The position numbers and the translations under genes were made by a program. From positions 22,387 to 86,386 of the forward strand of contig NZ_WOEY01000017.1 of the NCBI RefSeq assembly GCF_013177695.1: 64,000 nt of DNA, read 5' to 3'. Positions 38,867-49,413 of this stretch are shown here, one piece after another. The first letter of the stretch is position 1; every line of letters begins with the position of its first letter. This DNA is from Paraburkholderia solitsugae. Lineage in GTDB: Bacteria; Pseudomonadota; Gammaproteobacteria; Burkholderiales; Burkholderiaceae. The notes beneath the pieces are model-generated. The model was not told where the DNA came from. It searched no databases and worked only from the letters and a program-made list of their open reading frames with translations.

Positions 38867-39328
38867 TTGCAAGCTTACGAGATCACCGAAAACATCGACT
38901 ACCTGGTTTCCCGCGTACAGTCGCTGCTGAACCACATGGTCACGCGACGCACACTGGCCGAACTTGGCATCACTGGTACGCAAGCCAGCATGCTCTTCAT
39001 GCTGGCGATCGGCCGCTGCTCGACAGCGACTGAACTTGCGCGTGAATATCGGATCGACACGAGCGCCGTAACGCGACTGCTTGATCGCGTGGAAAAGCGC
39101 GCCCTGTTGTCGCGCACGCGTAGCTATCAAGACCGAAGGGTCGTGCGGCTGGAACTCACCGACAGCGGGCGCGAGCTCGCCGAGCGAATGCCAGATATTT
39201 TCACCGACGCACTCCAACGCGCGGTGCAGGGTTTCACGCCCGAGGAAGTCGGCTTCCTGAAAAGCATGCTACGCCGGGTTCATACCAATTGCAGCGACGA
39301 AGCCGATGAAATCATACCTAGATACTAA
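38867..39328 (+). CDS. MarR-family regulator of the efflux operon
   Basis: 153 residues beginning at TTG 38867; AAGG lies about seven bases upstream and no ATG is available before the helix-turn-helix. Winged helix: ITGTQASMLFMLAIGRC, ATELAREYRIDTSAVTRLLD and wing RTRSYQDRRVVRLELTDSGR. It stands 81 bases before the NodT-EmrA-EmrB genes, the usual place of an EmrR-type repressor that releases DNA on binding a toxic pump substrate. Confidence 0.9.
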   Translation: MQAYEITENIDYLVSRVQSLLNHMVTRRTLAELGITGTQASMLFMLAIGRCSTATELAREYRIDTSAVTRLLDRVEKRALLSRTRSYQDRRVVRLELTDSGRELAERMPDIFTDALQRAVQGFTPEEVGFLKSMLRRVHTNCSDEADEIIPRY

Positions 39329-39409
39329 TAAAGCAATGAATCGTCGTGAAGGAAAACGATGGATTACTGACCGGTGACGATAACCAGCGATACGAAACGG
39401 AAACCCGCG

Positions 39410-40918
39410 ATGAATACTCCTTCGCCCTGGCTGAGGGTCGGCATTCGCCCAACAGCCAAAGCCGTTGCAGTGTCCGTGCTAGTGCTCGCGGGATGTGTGA
39501 ACTACATCGGCATCAAGAGCGACAAGCAGATATCGGTGCCGGCGCAGTACGCGTCAAGCCAAAGCCTGCCTTCCGAAGGCGGCCTCTGGCCCTCGCCGGA
39601 TTGGGCAGGGCAATTCGGCGACCCGCAACTGCCCCACTTGATCGGCGAAGCGCTGCAAGGCAACCCATCGATGGCCCAAGCCGAGGCACGTATCGCGAAG
39701 GCCTCTTCCTACATCGAGTCGTCGAAGTCAGCGCTCTATCCCAAGGCAAACGGTAACTATGCGTGGACTCGCGAACTGTATTCCGAAAACGCGATCGTCC
39801 CGCCTCCGTTCGGGGGTACGTGGTACAGCGAGAATAACGTACTGGCCAGTGCCTCGTGGGAACTGGATCTGTGGGGCAAGAACCGCGCACGGCTTGGCCG
39901 GGCCGTCTCGCAGGAAAAATCCGCCGAGGCCGACTTGCAGCAAGTCCGCGTGACACTCGCGACTTCCGTCGCCAACTCGTATAACCAGTTAGCGCGACTC
40001 TACGAACTGCGCGACATCATAGTGCGGGAAATCCGCGATCGCGTAGACATTAGCCGAATCACCAACGGCCGTGTCGTGGCGGGCCTCGATACCAACGTCG
40101 AAAGACAGACTGCGCTAGGTGACATTGCCACGAGTCAGACCAACCTGAGCGATCTCGACGGCCAGATAATTGTAGTGCGCTATCAAATTGGTGCGCTACT
40201 CGGCAAGGGTCCGGATCGCGGCCTGCAAATAACGAAGCCGGTACTAACGCGCGGCAACGCCGTGGTGCTGCCGAGTAACCTACCGGCCGATCTGATTTCG
40301 CGCCGCCCGGATATCGTTGCCGCACGATGGCAGATCGAAGCGGCGATCCACGACGTCAAGGAAGCCAAGGCGGAGTTCTTCCCGGACATTAACCTCGCGG
40401 CCGGTTTCGGCTTCGATGCGTTCGGCTGGGGTCGCTTCCTCACTTCGTCGAGCCGGCAGATTCAGTTCGGTCCGGCACTCCACCTGCCGCTCTTCGACGC
40501 CGGCGCCTTACGTTCACAGCTGAAAGGAAGCTACGCGGATTTCGACCTGGATGTCGCGAACTACAACCAGACATTGATCAACGCGCTATCGGACGCGGCA
40601 ACGCAGATCGCAACCATTCATTCGATTGACCGACAGTCGGATGATGCGCAGCGAGCCCTCAATGCCCAGACGAAAGCCTATGAACTCGCCGTGGTCCGGT
40701 ACAAGGCTGGTCTCTCCGAACAATTGCAGGTGCTTAGCGCCGATCAGAACCGCCTCGCCGCCGAACAGACAGTGACGAACCTCAGGATGAACCGCCGCGC
40801 CCTGCAGATCGGACTTATCAAGGCGCTTGGCGGCGGCTTCGACGCGAAACGCGCCAGTCTCGTCGTGCCGACCGATGTACCAACTTCTTCGACATCCGAG
40901 GCGCAGGCAGCTAACTGA
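39410..40918 (+). CDS. NodT/OprM-family outer-membrane efflux lipoprotein
   Basis: About 502 residues from the ATG at 39410. An in-frame GTG at 39374 is an alternative. The lipoprotein signal ends in VSVLVLAGC. Two outer-membrane efflux repeats follow (LWPSPDWAGQFGDPQL; SWELDLWGKNRARLGRAVSQ; PADLISRRPDIVAARWQIEA; LFDAGALRSQLKG). It forms the outer-membrane channel of a tripartite pump with the EmrA- and EmrB-type proteins encoded next. Confidence 0.94.
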   Translation: MNTPSPWLRVGIRPTAKAVAVSVLVLAGCVNYIGIKSDKQISVPAQYASSQSLPSEGGLWPSPDWAGQFGDPQLPHLIGEALQGNPSMAQAEARIAKASSYIESSKSALYPKANGNYAWTRELYSENAIVPPPFGGTWYSENNVLASASWELDLWGKNRARLGRAVSQEKSAEADLQQVRVTLATSVANSYNQLARLYELRDIIVREIRDRVDISRITNGRVVAGLDTNVERQTALGDIATSQTNLSDLDGQIIVVRYQIGALLGKGPDRGLQITKPVLTRGNAVVLPSNLPADLISRRPDIVAARWQIEAAIHDVKEAKAEFFPDINLAAGFGFDAFGWGRFLTSSSRQIQFGPALHLPLFDAGALRSQLKGSYADFDLDVANYNQTLINALSDAATQIATIHSIDRQSDDAQRALNAQTKAYELAVVRYKAGLSEQLQVLSADQNRLAAEQTVTNLRMNRRALQIGLIKALGGGFDAKRASLVVPTDVPTSSTSEAQAAN

Positions 40919-40986
40919 CACAACGCGCAGAGCCAGAAAGACCGACTGGACAAGCGGCGCAGATTGCAGGAACACGGAGCATATCT

Positions 40987-42147
40987 ATGAGCACGTCACA
41001 GCAACCTCCTGCCGGTGCAAAGCCGAAGGGAAACCGCAAGCGCAAGCTCATGATGACTCTCGTGGTCATCGCAATACTTGTCGCGGCGGTAGTCTACGGC
41101 GTCTATTACCTCCTCGTCGCACGTTTCCATGAGGACACAGATGACGCCTACGTCAACGGCAACGTTGTGCAGATCACACCGCAAGTAACTGGCACGGTCA
41201 TCGCCGTCAATGCCGACGACACCCAGACAGTGAAGCAAGGCGAAGCGGTCGTCGTGCTCGACCCAGCCGACGCCCGCATCGCACTTCAGCAGGCTGAAGC
41301 CACCCTGGCACAGACAGTGCGCAGAGTACACGGTCTGTATGTCGACGACGACCAATATCGGGCGCAGGTCGCGCAGCGGCAATCAGATCTGTCAAAGACG
41401 CAGGATGATCTGCGGCGACGGCTGGCCACCGGAGTGGCCGGTGCCGTCTCGCAAGAGGAAATCTCGCACGCACGTGATGCATTGAAGTCCGCACAGGCTA
41501 CGCTCGACGCCGCTCAACAACGGCTCGCGTCGAATCGCGCACTAACAACTAACACGACTATCGATAACCACCCCGACGTCCTCGCGGCCGCCGCCAGGGT
41601 TCGTGATGCTTACCTGGCCGCCGCGCGCAACACCCTGCCGGCCCCAGTGACGGGCTACGTCGCCAAGCGAACGGTACAGGTCGGTCAACGCGTGTCGCCG
41701 GGCAATCCATTGGTCTCGGTTGTGCCACTTCAGCAGATCTGGATCGACGCGAATTTCAAAGAGGGGCAACTCAAACATATGCGGATGGGTCAATCGGTCG
41801 AACTGACGGCCGACAAGTACGGTTCGTCGGTCGTGTACCACGGAAGGGTAGTCGGCTTTTCTGCTGGAACAGGGTCCGCGTTTTCACTACTCCCCGCTCA
41901 GAACGCGACTGGCAACTGGATCAAGGTCGTACAGCGGCTGCCGGTTCGGATCGCACTCGATCCCAAAGAACTCGAAGAGCACCCGCTCGCAATCGGCCTG
42001 TCAACGCTGGTAGACGTCAATATCAAGGACGAAAGCGGTAGCTCGCTCAGTAACGTCCGGAACACTGTCTATCAAACCGACGTATTCGCAAAGTATGGCG
42101 ATGAAGCCGATGTGGAGATCGCTCGCATTATCGCTGCAAACAGGTAA
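40987..42147 (+). CDS. emrA: EmrA/HlyD-type membrane fusion protein
   Basis: 386 residues: one N-terminal membrane helix (LMMTLVVIAILVAAVVYGVY), then DDAYVNGNVVQITPQVTGTV (lipoyl/barrel-sandwich start), a coiled-coil hairpin (about 105-190) and a beta-barrel region (APVTGYVAKRTVQVGQRVSP). It bridges the EmrB-type pump and the NodT channel across the periplasm. CGGAG precedes the ATG by eight bases. The paralog is at 62180-63340. Confidence 0.94.
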   Translation: MSTSQQPPAGAKPKGNRKRKLMMTLVVIAILVAAVVYGVYYLLVARFHEDTDDAYVNGNVVQITPQVTGTVIAVNADDTQTVKQGEAVVVLDPADARIALQQAEATLAQTVRRVHGLYVDDDQYRAQVAQRQSDLSKTQDDLRRRLATGVAGAVSQEEISHARDALKSAQATLDAAQQRLASNRALTTNTTIDNHPDVLAAAARVRDAYLAAARNTLPAPVTGYVAKRTVQVGQRVSPGNPLVSVVPLQQIWIDANFKEGQLKHMRMGQSVELTADKYGSSVVYHGRVVGFSAGTGSAFSLLPAQNATGNWIKVVQRLPVRIALDPKELEEHPLAIGLSTLVDVNIKDESGSSLSNVRNTVYQTDVFAKYGDEADVEIARIIAANR

Positions 42148-42227
42148 CGGGTCAGCGCATGCATGTAGTCAATGTGAGCAGACGGGTGTCTTTCACGGCA
42201 ACGGGACGCTTTCAACTGAGATAAACA

Positions 42228-43787
42228 ATGACGAATCAATCAACGCCCCATCCGCCCTTGACCGGCGGCAAGCTCGTTCTCGGTTCGCTCAGTGTGGGTC
42301 TCGCGGGCTTCATGACCATCCTGGATTCGTCGATCGCGAACGTTGCCATTCCTACCATTTCGGGCAACCTTGGCGTATCGATTGATGAAGGTACCTGGGT
42401 TATCACAGTATTCGCTGCGGCGAACTCAGTGGCGATTCCATTGACCGGGTGGTTGACCCAGCGTCTCGGCCAGGTGAGGCTTTTTGTCGGATCGATACTG
42501 TTGTTCGTGCTGTCGTCGTGGCTGTGCGGCATCGCATGGTCATTGCCAGTGCTACTGGTGGCGCGCGTGCTGCAAGGCGTGGTAGCCGGACCACTAATTC
42601 CTATGTCGCAAGCGCTACTGCTCAGCTCCTGGCCAAAAGAAAAGTCTTCGTTTGCGCTGTCAATATTCTCCATGATCGCCGTCACAGGCCCAATTGTCGG
42701 ACCCGCGCTCGGTGGCTGGGTCACAGATAGCTATAGCTGGTCGTGGATCTTCTATATCAACATCCCTGTCGGCATATTCGCCGCAGGCGCAGTCTGGAGT
42801 CTCTATCGCGAGCGCGACACGCCGACCAGGAAACTGCCCGTTGATACCGTCGGCTTGCTGCTGCTGATCACCTGGGTGGCGTCGCTGCAGGTGATGCTCG
42901 ACAAGGGCAAGGATCTCGACTGGTTTACGTCGACAACGATCATCGTGTTGACAGTCGTCGCACTGATTAGCTTAGCGTTCTTCGTCGTATGGGAACTCAC
43001 GGAGACGAGTCCTATCGTCGATCTGACACTGTTCCGGCAAAGAAACTTTCTCGGCGGTACGATATCGATCGCGATTGCCTATGCGATATTTTTCGGCACG
43101 CTGGTGTTGCTTCCACAGTGGATGCAAACCTACCTCGGCTACCGCGCGCTCGACTCGGGTCTCGCCACGGCGCCGATTGGAGTATTCGCATTGATCGGCG
43201 CGCCAATCATGGGAAAGATCCTGCCGCGTACCGATGCACGTATCCTTGGGACTTTTGCGTTCATCGGTTTCGCAGGTGTCTACTACATGCGGTCGTTTTT
43301 CATTACCGGGATCGATATTGAGCATATCATCTTTCCGACGCTGCTCCAGGGCATTCCGATGGCCCTGTTTTTCGCGCCCTTGACGGTGATCATCCTGTCG
43401 GGCCAGCCGCCTGAGAAGGTACCCGCGGCGGCCGGTCTTTCGACTTTCGCACGGGTATTTGGCGGTGGCGTTGGCACGTCGCTCGCGAACGTCGCATGGA
43501 ACAACCGCACGATTCTGCATCACGAGATACTGACGCAGCAGACCAGTCCCACCAACCCGTTGTTTAATCAGCAACTGGACGCCTACCACTCCCTCTTGGG
43601 GCTCGATACGGCATCATCATATGCGCTGTTCAATAGCCTTGTCGACAGAGAGGCTGCCATGATGGGTCTAAACGATGTCTTCTATGCGTCGGCCATCATC
43701 ATGATCGTGATCATTCCGCTGATCTGGATCACGAAGCCAGGTGGAGCTGGCGGGGACGGCGCGGCGGCTGCAAGCGCTGCACATTGA
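42228..43787 (+). CDS. emrB: EmrB/QacA-type DHA2 major facilitator drug exporter
   Basis: 519 residues with 14 predicted membrane helices. DHA2 motifs: LDSSIANVAIPTISGNLG (motif D1 region), WLTQRLGQVRLFVGSILLFV (motif A) and GPIVGPALGGWVTDSYSW (motif C). A proton-driven inner-membrane pump for hydrophobic drugs or uncouplers. Third gene of the operon, 80 bases after emrA. Near-identical in layout to the copy at 60549-62105. Confidence 0.95.
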   Translation: MTNQSTPHPPLTGGKLVLGSLSVGLAGFMTILDSSIANVAIPTISGNLGVSIDEGTWVITVFAAANSVAIPLTGWLTQRLGQVRLFVGSILLFVLSSWLCGIAWSLPVLLVARVLQGVVAGPLIPMSQALLLSSWPKEKSSFALSIFSMIAVTGPIVGPALGGWVTDSYSWSWIFYINIPVGIFAAGAVWSLYRERDTPTRKLPVDTVGLLLLITWVASLQVMLDKGKDLDWFTSTTIIVLTVVALISLAFFVVWELTETSPIVDLTLFRQRNFLGGTISIAIAYAIFFGTLVLLPQWMQTYLGYRALDSGLATAPIGVFALIGAPIMGKILPRTDARILGTFAFIGFAGVYYMRSFFITGIDIEHIIFPTLLQGIPMALFFAPLTVIILSGQPPEKVPAAAGLSTFARVFGGGVGTSLANVAWNNRTILHHEILTQQTSPTNPLFNQQLDAYHSLLGLDTASSYALFNSLVDREAAMMGLNDVFYASAIIMIVIIPLIWITKPGGAGGDGAAAASAAH

Positions 43788-44423
43788 GTATTGATGGGCG
43801 CCAACCTACGTATCCATCACCGAGGCACAGGCGATCCAGCAGGCTTTTCCAGGTCGTCTGAAAAATTGGCCCGCGGCCGCCCCCTCTGGTCTTAATACTG
43901 TAGTTGAATATAGTCTTGGCATGGCTCCTACCCAATCCTCGCCACCGCCGATACGGAAGCCGTGGCCTGCCGGATGGGTACGGACAGGGGCGCAGCCCGT
44001 TGCCGATTGATCAGGGTAAGAGCAGATACCGCAATAGTTGAAATCTCAATCTTCGGGTCGCTGAAATTGTGCCGGCACCTGCATCTCCCGGAAATCTCGC
44101 CGTTGCACTAGTTGCCCAAGGCGGCGTTGATACGCCGCCGTATCGACTGGATCAATCGAGGAGGTGCGGATTGTCGAACAGCGACACCGCTCGGTTCCCC
44201 TGTCTTTGATAAAACGTTCCAACTCCGTAAACATCACAGGATCGTCAATCGCCGCCGGGATCTAGACGTTCCTCCCGTAGGCGATCTGAAGAAAAAACGA
44301 CCGACAAACTCACCCGAATATACTCTGATCCTCTCCACTACGAAAGCTGCCCGCTTAGAAGGCTCTGTCCCCTGATGCTTAACAGACACCGAAAATAAGT
44401 GATGCCCGCATTTCAAAGGTTCT
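43788..44423. other. gene-poor gap after the efflux operon
   Basis: About 640 bases. A minus-strand frame at 44046-44237 (63 residues, starting MMFTELERFIKDRG) is not recognisable and has no clear ribosome-binding site. No terminator hairpin was seen right after emrB. Confidence 0.35.
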
Positions 44424-44699
44424 TCAGCTCCCGCTATACATGTTGCAGAAGCTGACCGGACCCGTACAGCCGGGAACCTGCGCTGCCGGTGCGCGTCCCA
44501 CGTTGTATCCACCGCGAATCACCACGTCGGGCGACGACGGTGCGGACGAGTCGGCTGTCTGATCGCTATAAGCTGAAACACCCGAAGCGGTCGTTCCCGG
44601 GCTCTGGTCGGCCTGTGCGTTAGCCATACCAGCCATCGTAATCCCAACAACCAAAACACCACCGGTTGTAAGATACTTGAACAATTGTGCCATCTTCAT
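44424..44699 (-). CDS. small secreted hypothetical protein
   Basis: About 91 residues from ATG 44699, with AAGGAG six bases upstream (the frame opens further to 44723). Signal peptide FKYLTTGGVLVVGITMAGMA, cleaved near ANA. The mature part is Ser/Asp-rich and ends with two Cys residues (VPGCTGPVSFC) that may form a disulfide. No family recognised. Confidence 0.65.
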   Translation of the reverse strand: MKMAQLFKYLTTGGVLVVGITMAGMANAQADQSPGTTASGVSAYSDQTADSSAPSSPDVVIRGGYNVGRAPAAQVPGCTGPVSFCNMYSGS

Positions 44700-44811
44700 G
44701 ACTTTCTCCTTGTACGGATGCATTCCGTAATAGGAAGACTATCAATCTGTCCGCTCCCAAAATATCTCCGTCTTGCTACGAAATAGTTTCGCTTCCAACA
44801 CAAATTGAAAT

Positions 44812-45003
44812 TTGATCGAATTGAGATTGTTGCGCGCCGGCCGCCGCGCCGCTGCAGTCATGAGCCCGATCCAATCCGCGAGGATGAACGGCCACGACCC
44901 CTACGCCTATCTCAGGGACGCTCTCACACGGTTACCTACGCAGCCGGCAAGTCAACTCGAAGAGCTTCTGCCTCATCGCTGGCAGTCGCTCCGTCAGGTG
45001 TGA
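44812..45003 (+). pseudogene. IS66-family transposase C-terminal fragment
   Basis: The frame ends in RAAAVMSPIQSARMNGHDP, YAYLRDALTRLPTQ and LEELLPHRWQ, the IS66 TnpC C-terminal signature. Only about 60 codons are left. No terminal inverted repeat was identified. A mobile-element relic. Confidence 0.8.
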
Positions 45004-45040
45004 GACATTGGATGATCCTCGCAAACGCAACAACCGACGC

Positions 45041-45649
45041 TCACTTCGGCGAGAGTCGCCATTGCGTCGATGCGAATGCACAGAGTTCGCCATGTGTCTG
45101 GGAAGACATACGGTAGGAAACAGCAGTTGAAAATACCTTACGATACGCGAGTCCATATATAGGACGGATCAGCTCGACCTCTTGTCCCTCATCGCTCGCG
45201 GCCATTCCATATTCCCGGGTGCGGCAAATCATGCCGTCATTCGTCGTGGTTTCCGCGTAAGGTGGGTTGGCGTCATGCAAGATGAACCCGAGCGCCAAAC
45301 CGGTAAATGGTAGCGTCACCACAGTCAGGATGAGTGGTGCAATGAAAGTTGAGCCGACTATGATCCCCAAGAGCTTTGGGCGGATCGTAAAGCTTGCGAG
45401 TGAGAAGTAGCAATACGCTATTGCCACGACCAAGACTGCACCGAGATTCATCATGCGGGATGCAAAAAAAAGCCCATGCCAAACACACGCCGCTGTCAGA
45501 AGAACGACTATCAACGAAAAAATGTATCGTCCCGGTCGCAAGCCTTCGCTGCCGCGATTCTTCGATGCGCGCGTGATCACCGCAGCGAGAATGGCCGTGA
45601 CGACTGCGACGCCAACTAGTAGACAGGCCACCATGGCTATGAAGCTCAT
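45041..45649 (-). CDS. hypothetical membrane protein
   Basis: About 202 residues from ATG 45649 (a TTG at 45670 with GAGG close by is an alternative). Four or five hydrophobic helices: MSFIAMVACLLVGVAVVTAI, FSLIVVLLTAACVWHGLFF, GAVLVVAIAYCYFSLASF, LLGIIVGSTFIAPLILTVV. A hydrophilic C-terminal tail of about 75 residues has three Cys. No family recognised. Isolated between mobile-element fragments and a large regulator. Confidence 0.55.
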   Translation of the reverse strand: MSFIAMVACLLVGVAVVTAILAAVITRASKNRGSEGLRPGRYIFSLIVVLLTAACVWHGLFFASRMMNLGAVLVVAIAYCYFSLASFTIRPKLLGIIVGSTFIAPLILTVVTLPFTGLALGFILHDANPPYAETTTNDGMICRTREYGMAASDEGQEVELIRPIYGLAYRKVFSTAVSYRMSSQTHGELCAFASTQWRLSPK

Positions 45650-46259
45650 CGCGATAATTGATAGTCTCAATGCCTCGAATTATGTCGTATCTGCCCCGCC
45701 TCACCAGCGTGTTGTCGATCAATGCGTCAAGACGGGTTTGCCGGGCGCTTACGGGTGAGCGGCGCGTTTTGGAGCCGTTCGTCGACTCACATTTTGAAGC
45801 CAGGCGTTCCTTGACTGGATACGACTCGCCATCCGGCATCGCCTTAAAAGTCGCAAGCAGATTGCCCACATAGCGGCTAATCATCAGATTCGCGGACGCC
45901 TCGCCCGAAACGGTCCACCCGCCCCGTCTGCAGCTAACCGCAAGTGGGGACGGCTCGCCCCGATATAGAAGACCTAGTACGGTGGCTAGGCTCCGCCATG
46001 CAGCGGTCTCGCGCGAGCGGAAATTATATTTGTGCCGAATATGAAAGTCGTGAGAGATTCGACTCGGGGACGAGACATACGTACATGCTTTGATTGCAGT
46101 TGTTGTTCTCGGCGCGCCTGCTTACCTAGCCAACGCTCGCAGCCGATCTGATACTGCATGGCCGCCATTTCTTCGGCTGCGCTGGCGATATGTCTGTTGC
46201 TGCCCCGAGAAACTCGAAGCCAGGTTCTGCATGCGGTCGCCGTCAAACCAGTCATTTTA
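45650..46259. other. gene-poor gap
   Basis: About 610 bases. A minus-strand frame at 45986-46303 overlaps the 3' end of the next gene (EATALDKMTGLTATACRTWL), with weak phasin-like character at most. Not called as a gene. Confidence 0.35.
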
Positions 46260-49130
46260 TCAAGAGCTGTGGCCTCCGCCAAACTTGGGGCTGTTTGCTT
46301 CAACGAACTTAGAGCGGCTCACAATGTCATTCAGCAACGATTGAGCGGACATAACGTCTCGTGTCGAATGTCCTTGTTTAACGCGTTCGAGAGTTTCGCC
46401 GATGAGCTCTTCTGCCTCGTTAAATTGCCTTCGACAATATTGGCTCCGTGCCAAACTCGTCGCTGCCCTCAACTCCCAGGCAAAGGCCCCTTGTCGTTTT
46501 GAAACTCTGCGAGCGGCATTAAACATCCGTTCGGCATCTCCACGGCTTTTTACGTCGTCGCGCAACAGGCTCTCTCCGATGGCTCGGAAAATCTCTGCCG
46601 TGCTCCATCCGGCTTTGCCACTTTTCGCTCTTTCTATCGCGAGTGGCGTCAAATAACCATCACTGACGGTGGCGAGCAGCTCATGAGACGCAGGGGAGAG
46701 TAAGTCAACTTGTTTTTGCGACAAATCTTGGAACGGATGCCGTCCGAGTACGGCGTACGCATAGCATTGTGCTTCACCTCGACAGTTGAGGAGTCGGAAC
46801 TCATGCGAAATTGCCTCTAGCATTTGCAGAAACCGTACGACGCTGTCAATATCGCCACGCCAACAAGCTACCGGACATGCGCCTAACGCGAGTGAGCACC
46901 CAATGGACAATTTATGGTCGATTTCAAGGGCTCGTTCCAAGCTTGCTGACGCAACCGTCAAGGCATCATCCGCGTCTCCTACTAGCCAAAGAAGACGTGC
47001 CTGAATAGCCATGACAGTCGCGCGATGATCGTAGCGAGTACGGTCTTGATGCTCAGGTCCCTGACCGTACGCTGGGGCGACAGTTAAGGCTTGACGCGTG
47101 TGCATTATCGCTTGATTGAAGCAACCAGATTGTCCGTCTACGAGCGCTTGCAGACGATGAAGTAAGGGCTCCTGTGCCGGATAAGATTCTACGTGCTTTG
47201 CCATCTTTTTTGTTAGCAATGCCGCTTGATTGTATTGCCCTGCCATGACAGTTGTACAAATTGTTCCGTATAGCGCCTGTATCTGACGGCCAACATCGCC
47301 GTAATGTTTCGCCAGTTCAAGTACAGACTTGTATGTGCTTGTGGCCTCCCCCCGGCGCAAAGATTGTGTCTGGTAGTCGGCGCTCGCCAGTGCGAGCAGG
47401 AGGCGAAACTCGGAATCGGGATCCGATTTATGGTGATGTGATAAAGCAGAGAGCGCCTTATCTATGTACACACGATATTCGTCGAAAAGAGAAAGCGTAT
47501 AGAAGAGCGGCGCAGAACTCCAGGTTAGCCTGATTCCCAGCTGGAAGTCCCCTTGTTCGCGCATTGACCAGGCCAGTGCACTGCGGACTTCATCGATCAT
47601 TCGAGGTTCGTAGGCAAGGGGGGAGAGCCTCGAGCTTTCTGCGACGTATGTTTCGGGTTCTGTATAGACCGAGCAGACGAATTCCGCGTGCATTCGAGCA
47701 AGATGGTGGTACTCGCCATTAACCCACAATTCTTCGATTAGGTAGGCTCTCGTGCTATTCAATAGATAAAAAACTACCGTCGAGCCATTCACATCTGACA
47801 TCAGCAATGACTTGTCGACCAAGCTTGCCAGACGCCCTTCTGTTTCGCCGAAATCCACCAGGTTCTCGCCAAGCACTGCCACCGCTTGCGCCATTGAGAA
47901 CTGGCTTTTGAAAATTGCGATGCGCCTCAAGGTCGCCTTCTCTAGTTCCGTTAGCGTTTCGTAACTCCAGTCAATCATTGCACGCAACGTTTGATGGCGC
48001 GGAGATGCTGTACGCTTACCTTGTGACAGAATTTCAAAACGGTGATGTAAGTTATCGCGTAGTCCCTTTGCTCCAAATGACTGGATGCGCGATGCAGCCA
48101 TTTCGATGGCCAGCGGGAGGCCATCAAGGGCAATACAAATTTGACAGATATCGCTGACATTCTCCGTTTCCAGCTGGAACTCGCTGTGGCAAGCGGCGGC
48201 ACGTTCACTGAATAGCTTGACAGATGGCCACCGCGTTGCCTCGTCCGGATCGTTGATCGCCGATCTGTCCGGAACAGGAAGAGGACGGAGACGATAGATC
48301 CATTCTCTTGAAGTGCGAAGTGGCTCGCGACTCGTCGTTAAAATCGTCAGCCCGCTGGCCGTTCTGAGAAGCGTTTCGACGACCACGGCAATAGACTCAG
48401 CGACGGATTCGCAGCTGTCTATAAACAAAATCTTTCTTTTTCCCGACAGTGCTTTCACAACCGCTTCCAGCGGCGACTCGTACACTGCCATGATTCCTAA
48501 AGCAGACGCGATGGTTGTCGGTATGAGAGTAGGCTCAGTAATCGTGGAGAGGTCGACTGAAGACGCATCAATTCCGGATTTGGCGCAGAGAGTACGTATC
48601 GCTACTAATGCAGCCGTAGTTTTGCCGACACCGCCAGGCCCCACGATTGTGACGTGTCTGTTCGTTTCGAGCAGTTTGACTATTGAAAGAATGTCTGCAC
48701 GACGACCGGTGATACCTCCAAAGTCGTCGTCGCCGTTCGAGGCCGACTCGTTAATGTCATTGGACAGAGGGCTTGCATCTGCGCTGGATTCTTCATAGGA
48801 AACTTCGCCAACGAAGCAGTAACCACGACCCGGTACAGACTTGATGAGGCGCAAATCGCTACTGTAGCTGCCAAGCACCTTTCGCAAGGCAGCAATCTGC
48901 CCACGCAAATTGACGCCTTCGACGGAGATATTTGGCCACACAAGCTCGCTAAATTCACGGTGGGAAATGACTTCGGTCGGGCGACTGACGAGAGTGACCA
49001 AGATGTCAAAAGCGCGGTCGCCGAGGTTCACCTTCTCCGCACCTACAAAAATGGCGCGCTCGCTCGGTACAAGCCTGAAGGGTCCGAATAAAATAATACG
49101 ATCGGCTTGCGATAGATTATTTGGGTCCAT
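46260..49130 (-). CDS. winged-helix / NTPase / TPR transcriptional regulator (STAND type), copy B
   Basis: About 956 residues from ATG 49130; the frame continues upstream into transposase remnants, so the true start is probably here. Winged helix with VNLGDRAFDILVTLVSRPTE and IKSVPGRGYCFVGE, NTPase P-loop VGPGGVGKTTA, Walker B-like KILFIDSCESVAE, LTTSREPLRTSREWIYRL, then a long TPR-like region. It is diverged from copies A and C and has no target gene beside it. Its Walker B has a Ser where the others have Asn. Confidence 0.91.
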   Translation of the reverse strand: MDPNNLSQADRIILFGPFRLVPSERAIFVGAEKVNLGDRAFDILVTLVSRPTEVISHREFSELVWPNISVEGVNLRGQIAALRKVLGSYSSDLRLIKSVPGRGYCFVGEVSYEESSADASPLSNDINESASNGDDDFGGITGRRADILSIVKLLETNRHVTIVGPGGVGKTTAALVAIRTLCAKSGIDASSVDLSTITEPTLIPTTIASALGIMAVYESPLEAVVKALSGKRKILFIDSCESVAESIAVVVETLLRTASGLTILTTSREPLRTSREWIYRLRPLPVPDRSAINDPDEATRWPSVKLFSERAAACHSEFQLETENVSDICQICIALDGLPLAIEMAASRIQSFGAKGLRDNLHHRFEILSQGKRTASPRHQTLRAMIDWSYETLTELEKATLRRIAIFKSQFSMAQAVAVLGENLVDFGETEGRLASLVDKSLLMSDVNGSTVVFYLLNSTRAYLIEELWVNGEYHHLARMHAEFVCSVYTEPETYVAESSRLSPLAYEPRMIDEVRSALAWSMREQGDFQLGIRLTWSSAPLFYTLSLFDEYRVYIDKALSALSHHHKSDPDSEFRLLLALASADYQTQSLRRGEATSTYKSVLELAKHYGDVGRQIQALYGTICTTVMAGQYNQAALLTKKMAKHVESYPAQEPLLHRLQALVDGQSGCFNQAIMHTRQALTVAPAYGQGPEHQDRTRYDHRATVMAIQARLLWLVGDADDALTVASASLERALEIDHKLSIGCSLALGACPVACWRGDIDSVVRFLQMLEAISHEFRLLNCRGEAQCYAYAVLGRHPFQDLSQKQVDLLSPASHELLATVSDGYLTPLAIERAKSGKAGWSTAEIFRAIGESLLRDDVKSRGDAERMFNAARRVSKRQGAFAWELRAATSLARSQYCRRQFNEAEELIGETLERVKQGHSTRDVMSAQSLLNDIVSRSKFVEANSPKFGGGHSS

Positions 49131-49209
49131 GCTGATAAATGGCACTAGGCTGTACGGTTGCTTGAAGAATAGCACTTGCGAAACCGTACAGAACATCTCG
49201 AACGTCACA

Positions 49210-49385
49210 ATGGGTACGTAAAACCCTGTGCGAAATCCATCGCGACAACCACTGAAAGCATGATGCAAGCAATCCTCAGGCGATCATGCCTATCCTCAAC
49301 TCGCTCGCCGGATTCCAATCCGCGCCAGCCAAGTTGGATACTGAACTCGATGAGATGCCACAAGCCGTGCAGCGTGATCGACGCA
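49210..49385 (-). pseudogene. IS4/Tn5-like transposase fragment
   Basis: The minus-strand frame reads LHGLWHLIEFSIQLGWRGLE, then SGERVEDRHDRLRIACIMLS and VVVAMDF. This resembles the C-terminal part of IS4/Tn5 transposases, where a W-x-IE segment is followed by G..VE....D.L. and a hydrophobic helix. It ends about 80 bases upstream of the regulator ATG. Short and diverged, so moderate confidence. Confidence 0.45.
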
Positions 49386-49413
49386 GGAGCGCGCCCCGAA
49401 TCCTGGTCGCCTA

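Noticed and set aside
45986..46303. Minus-strand frame considered as a phasin-like gene
   Set aside because: It overlaps the end of the large regulator gene, the resemblance is vague, and no start signal is present.
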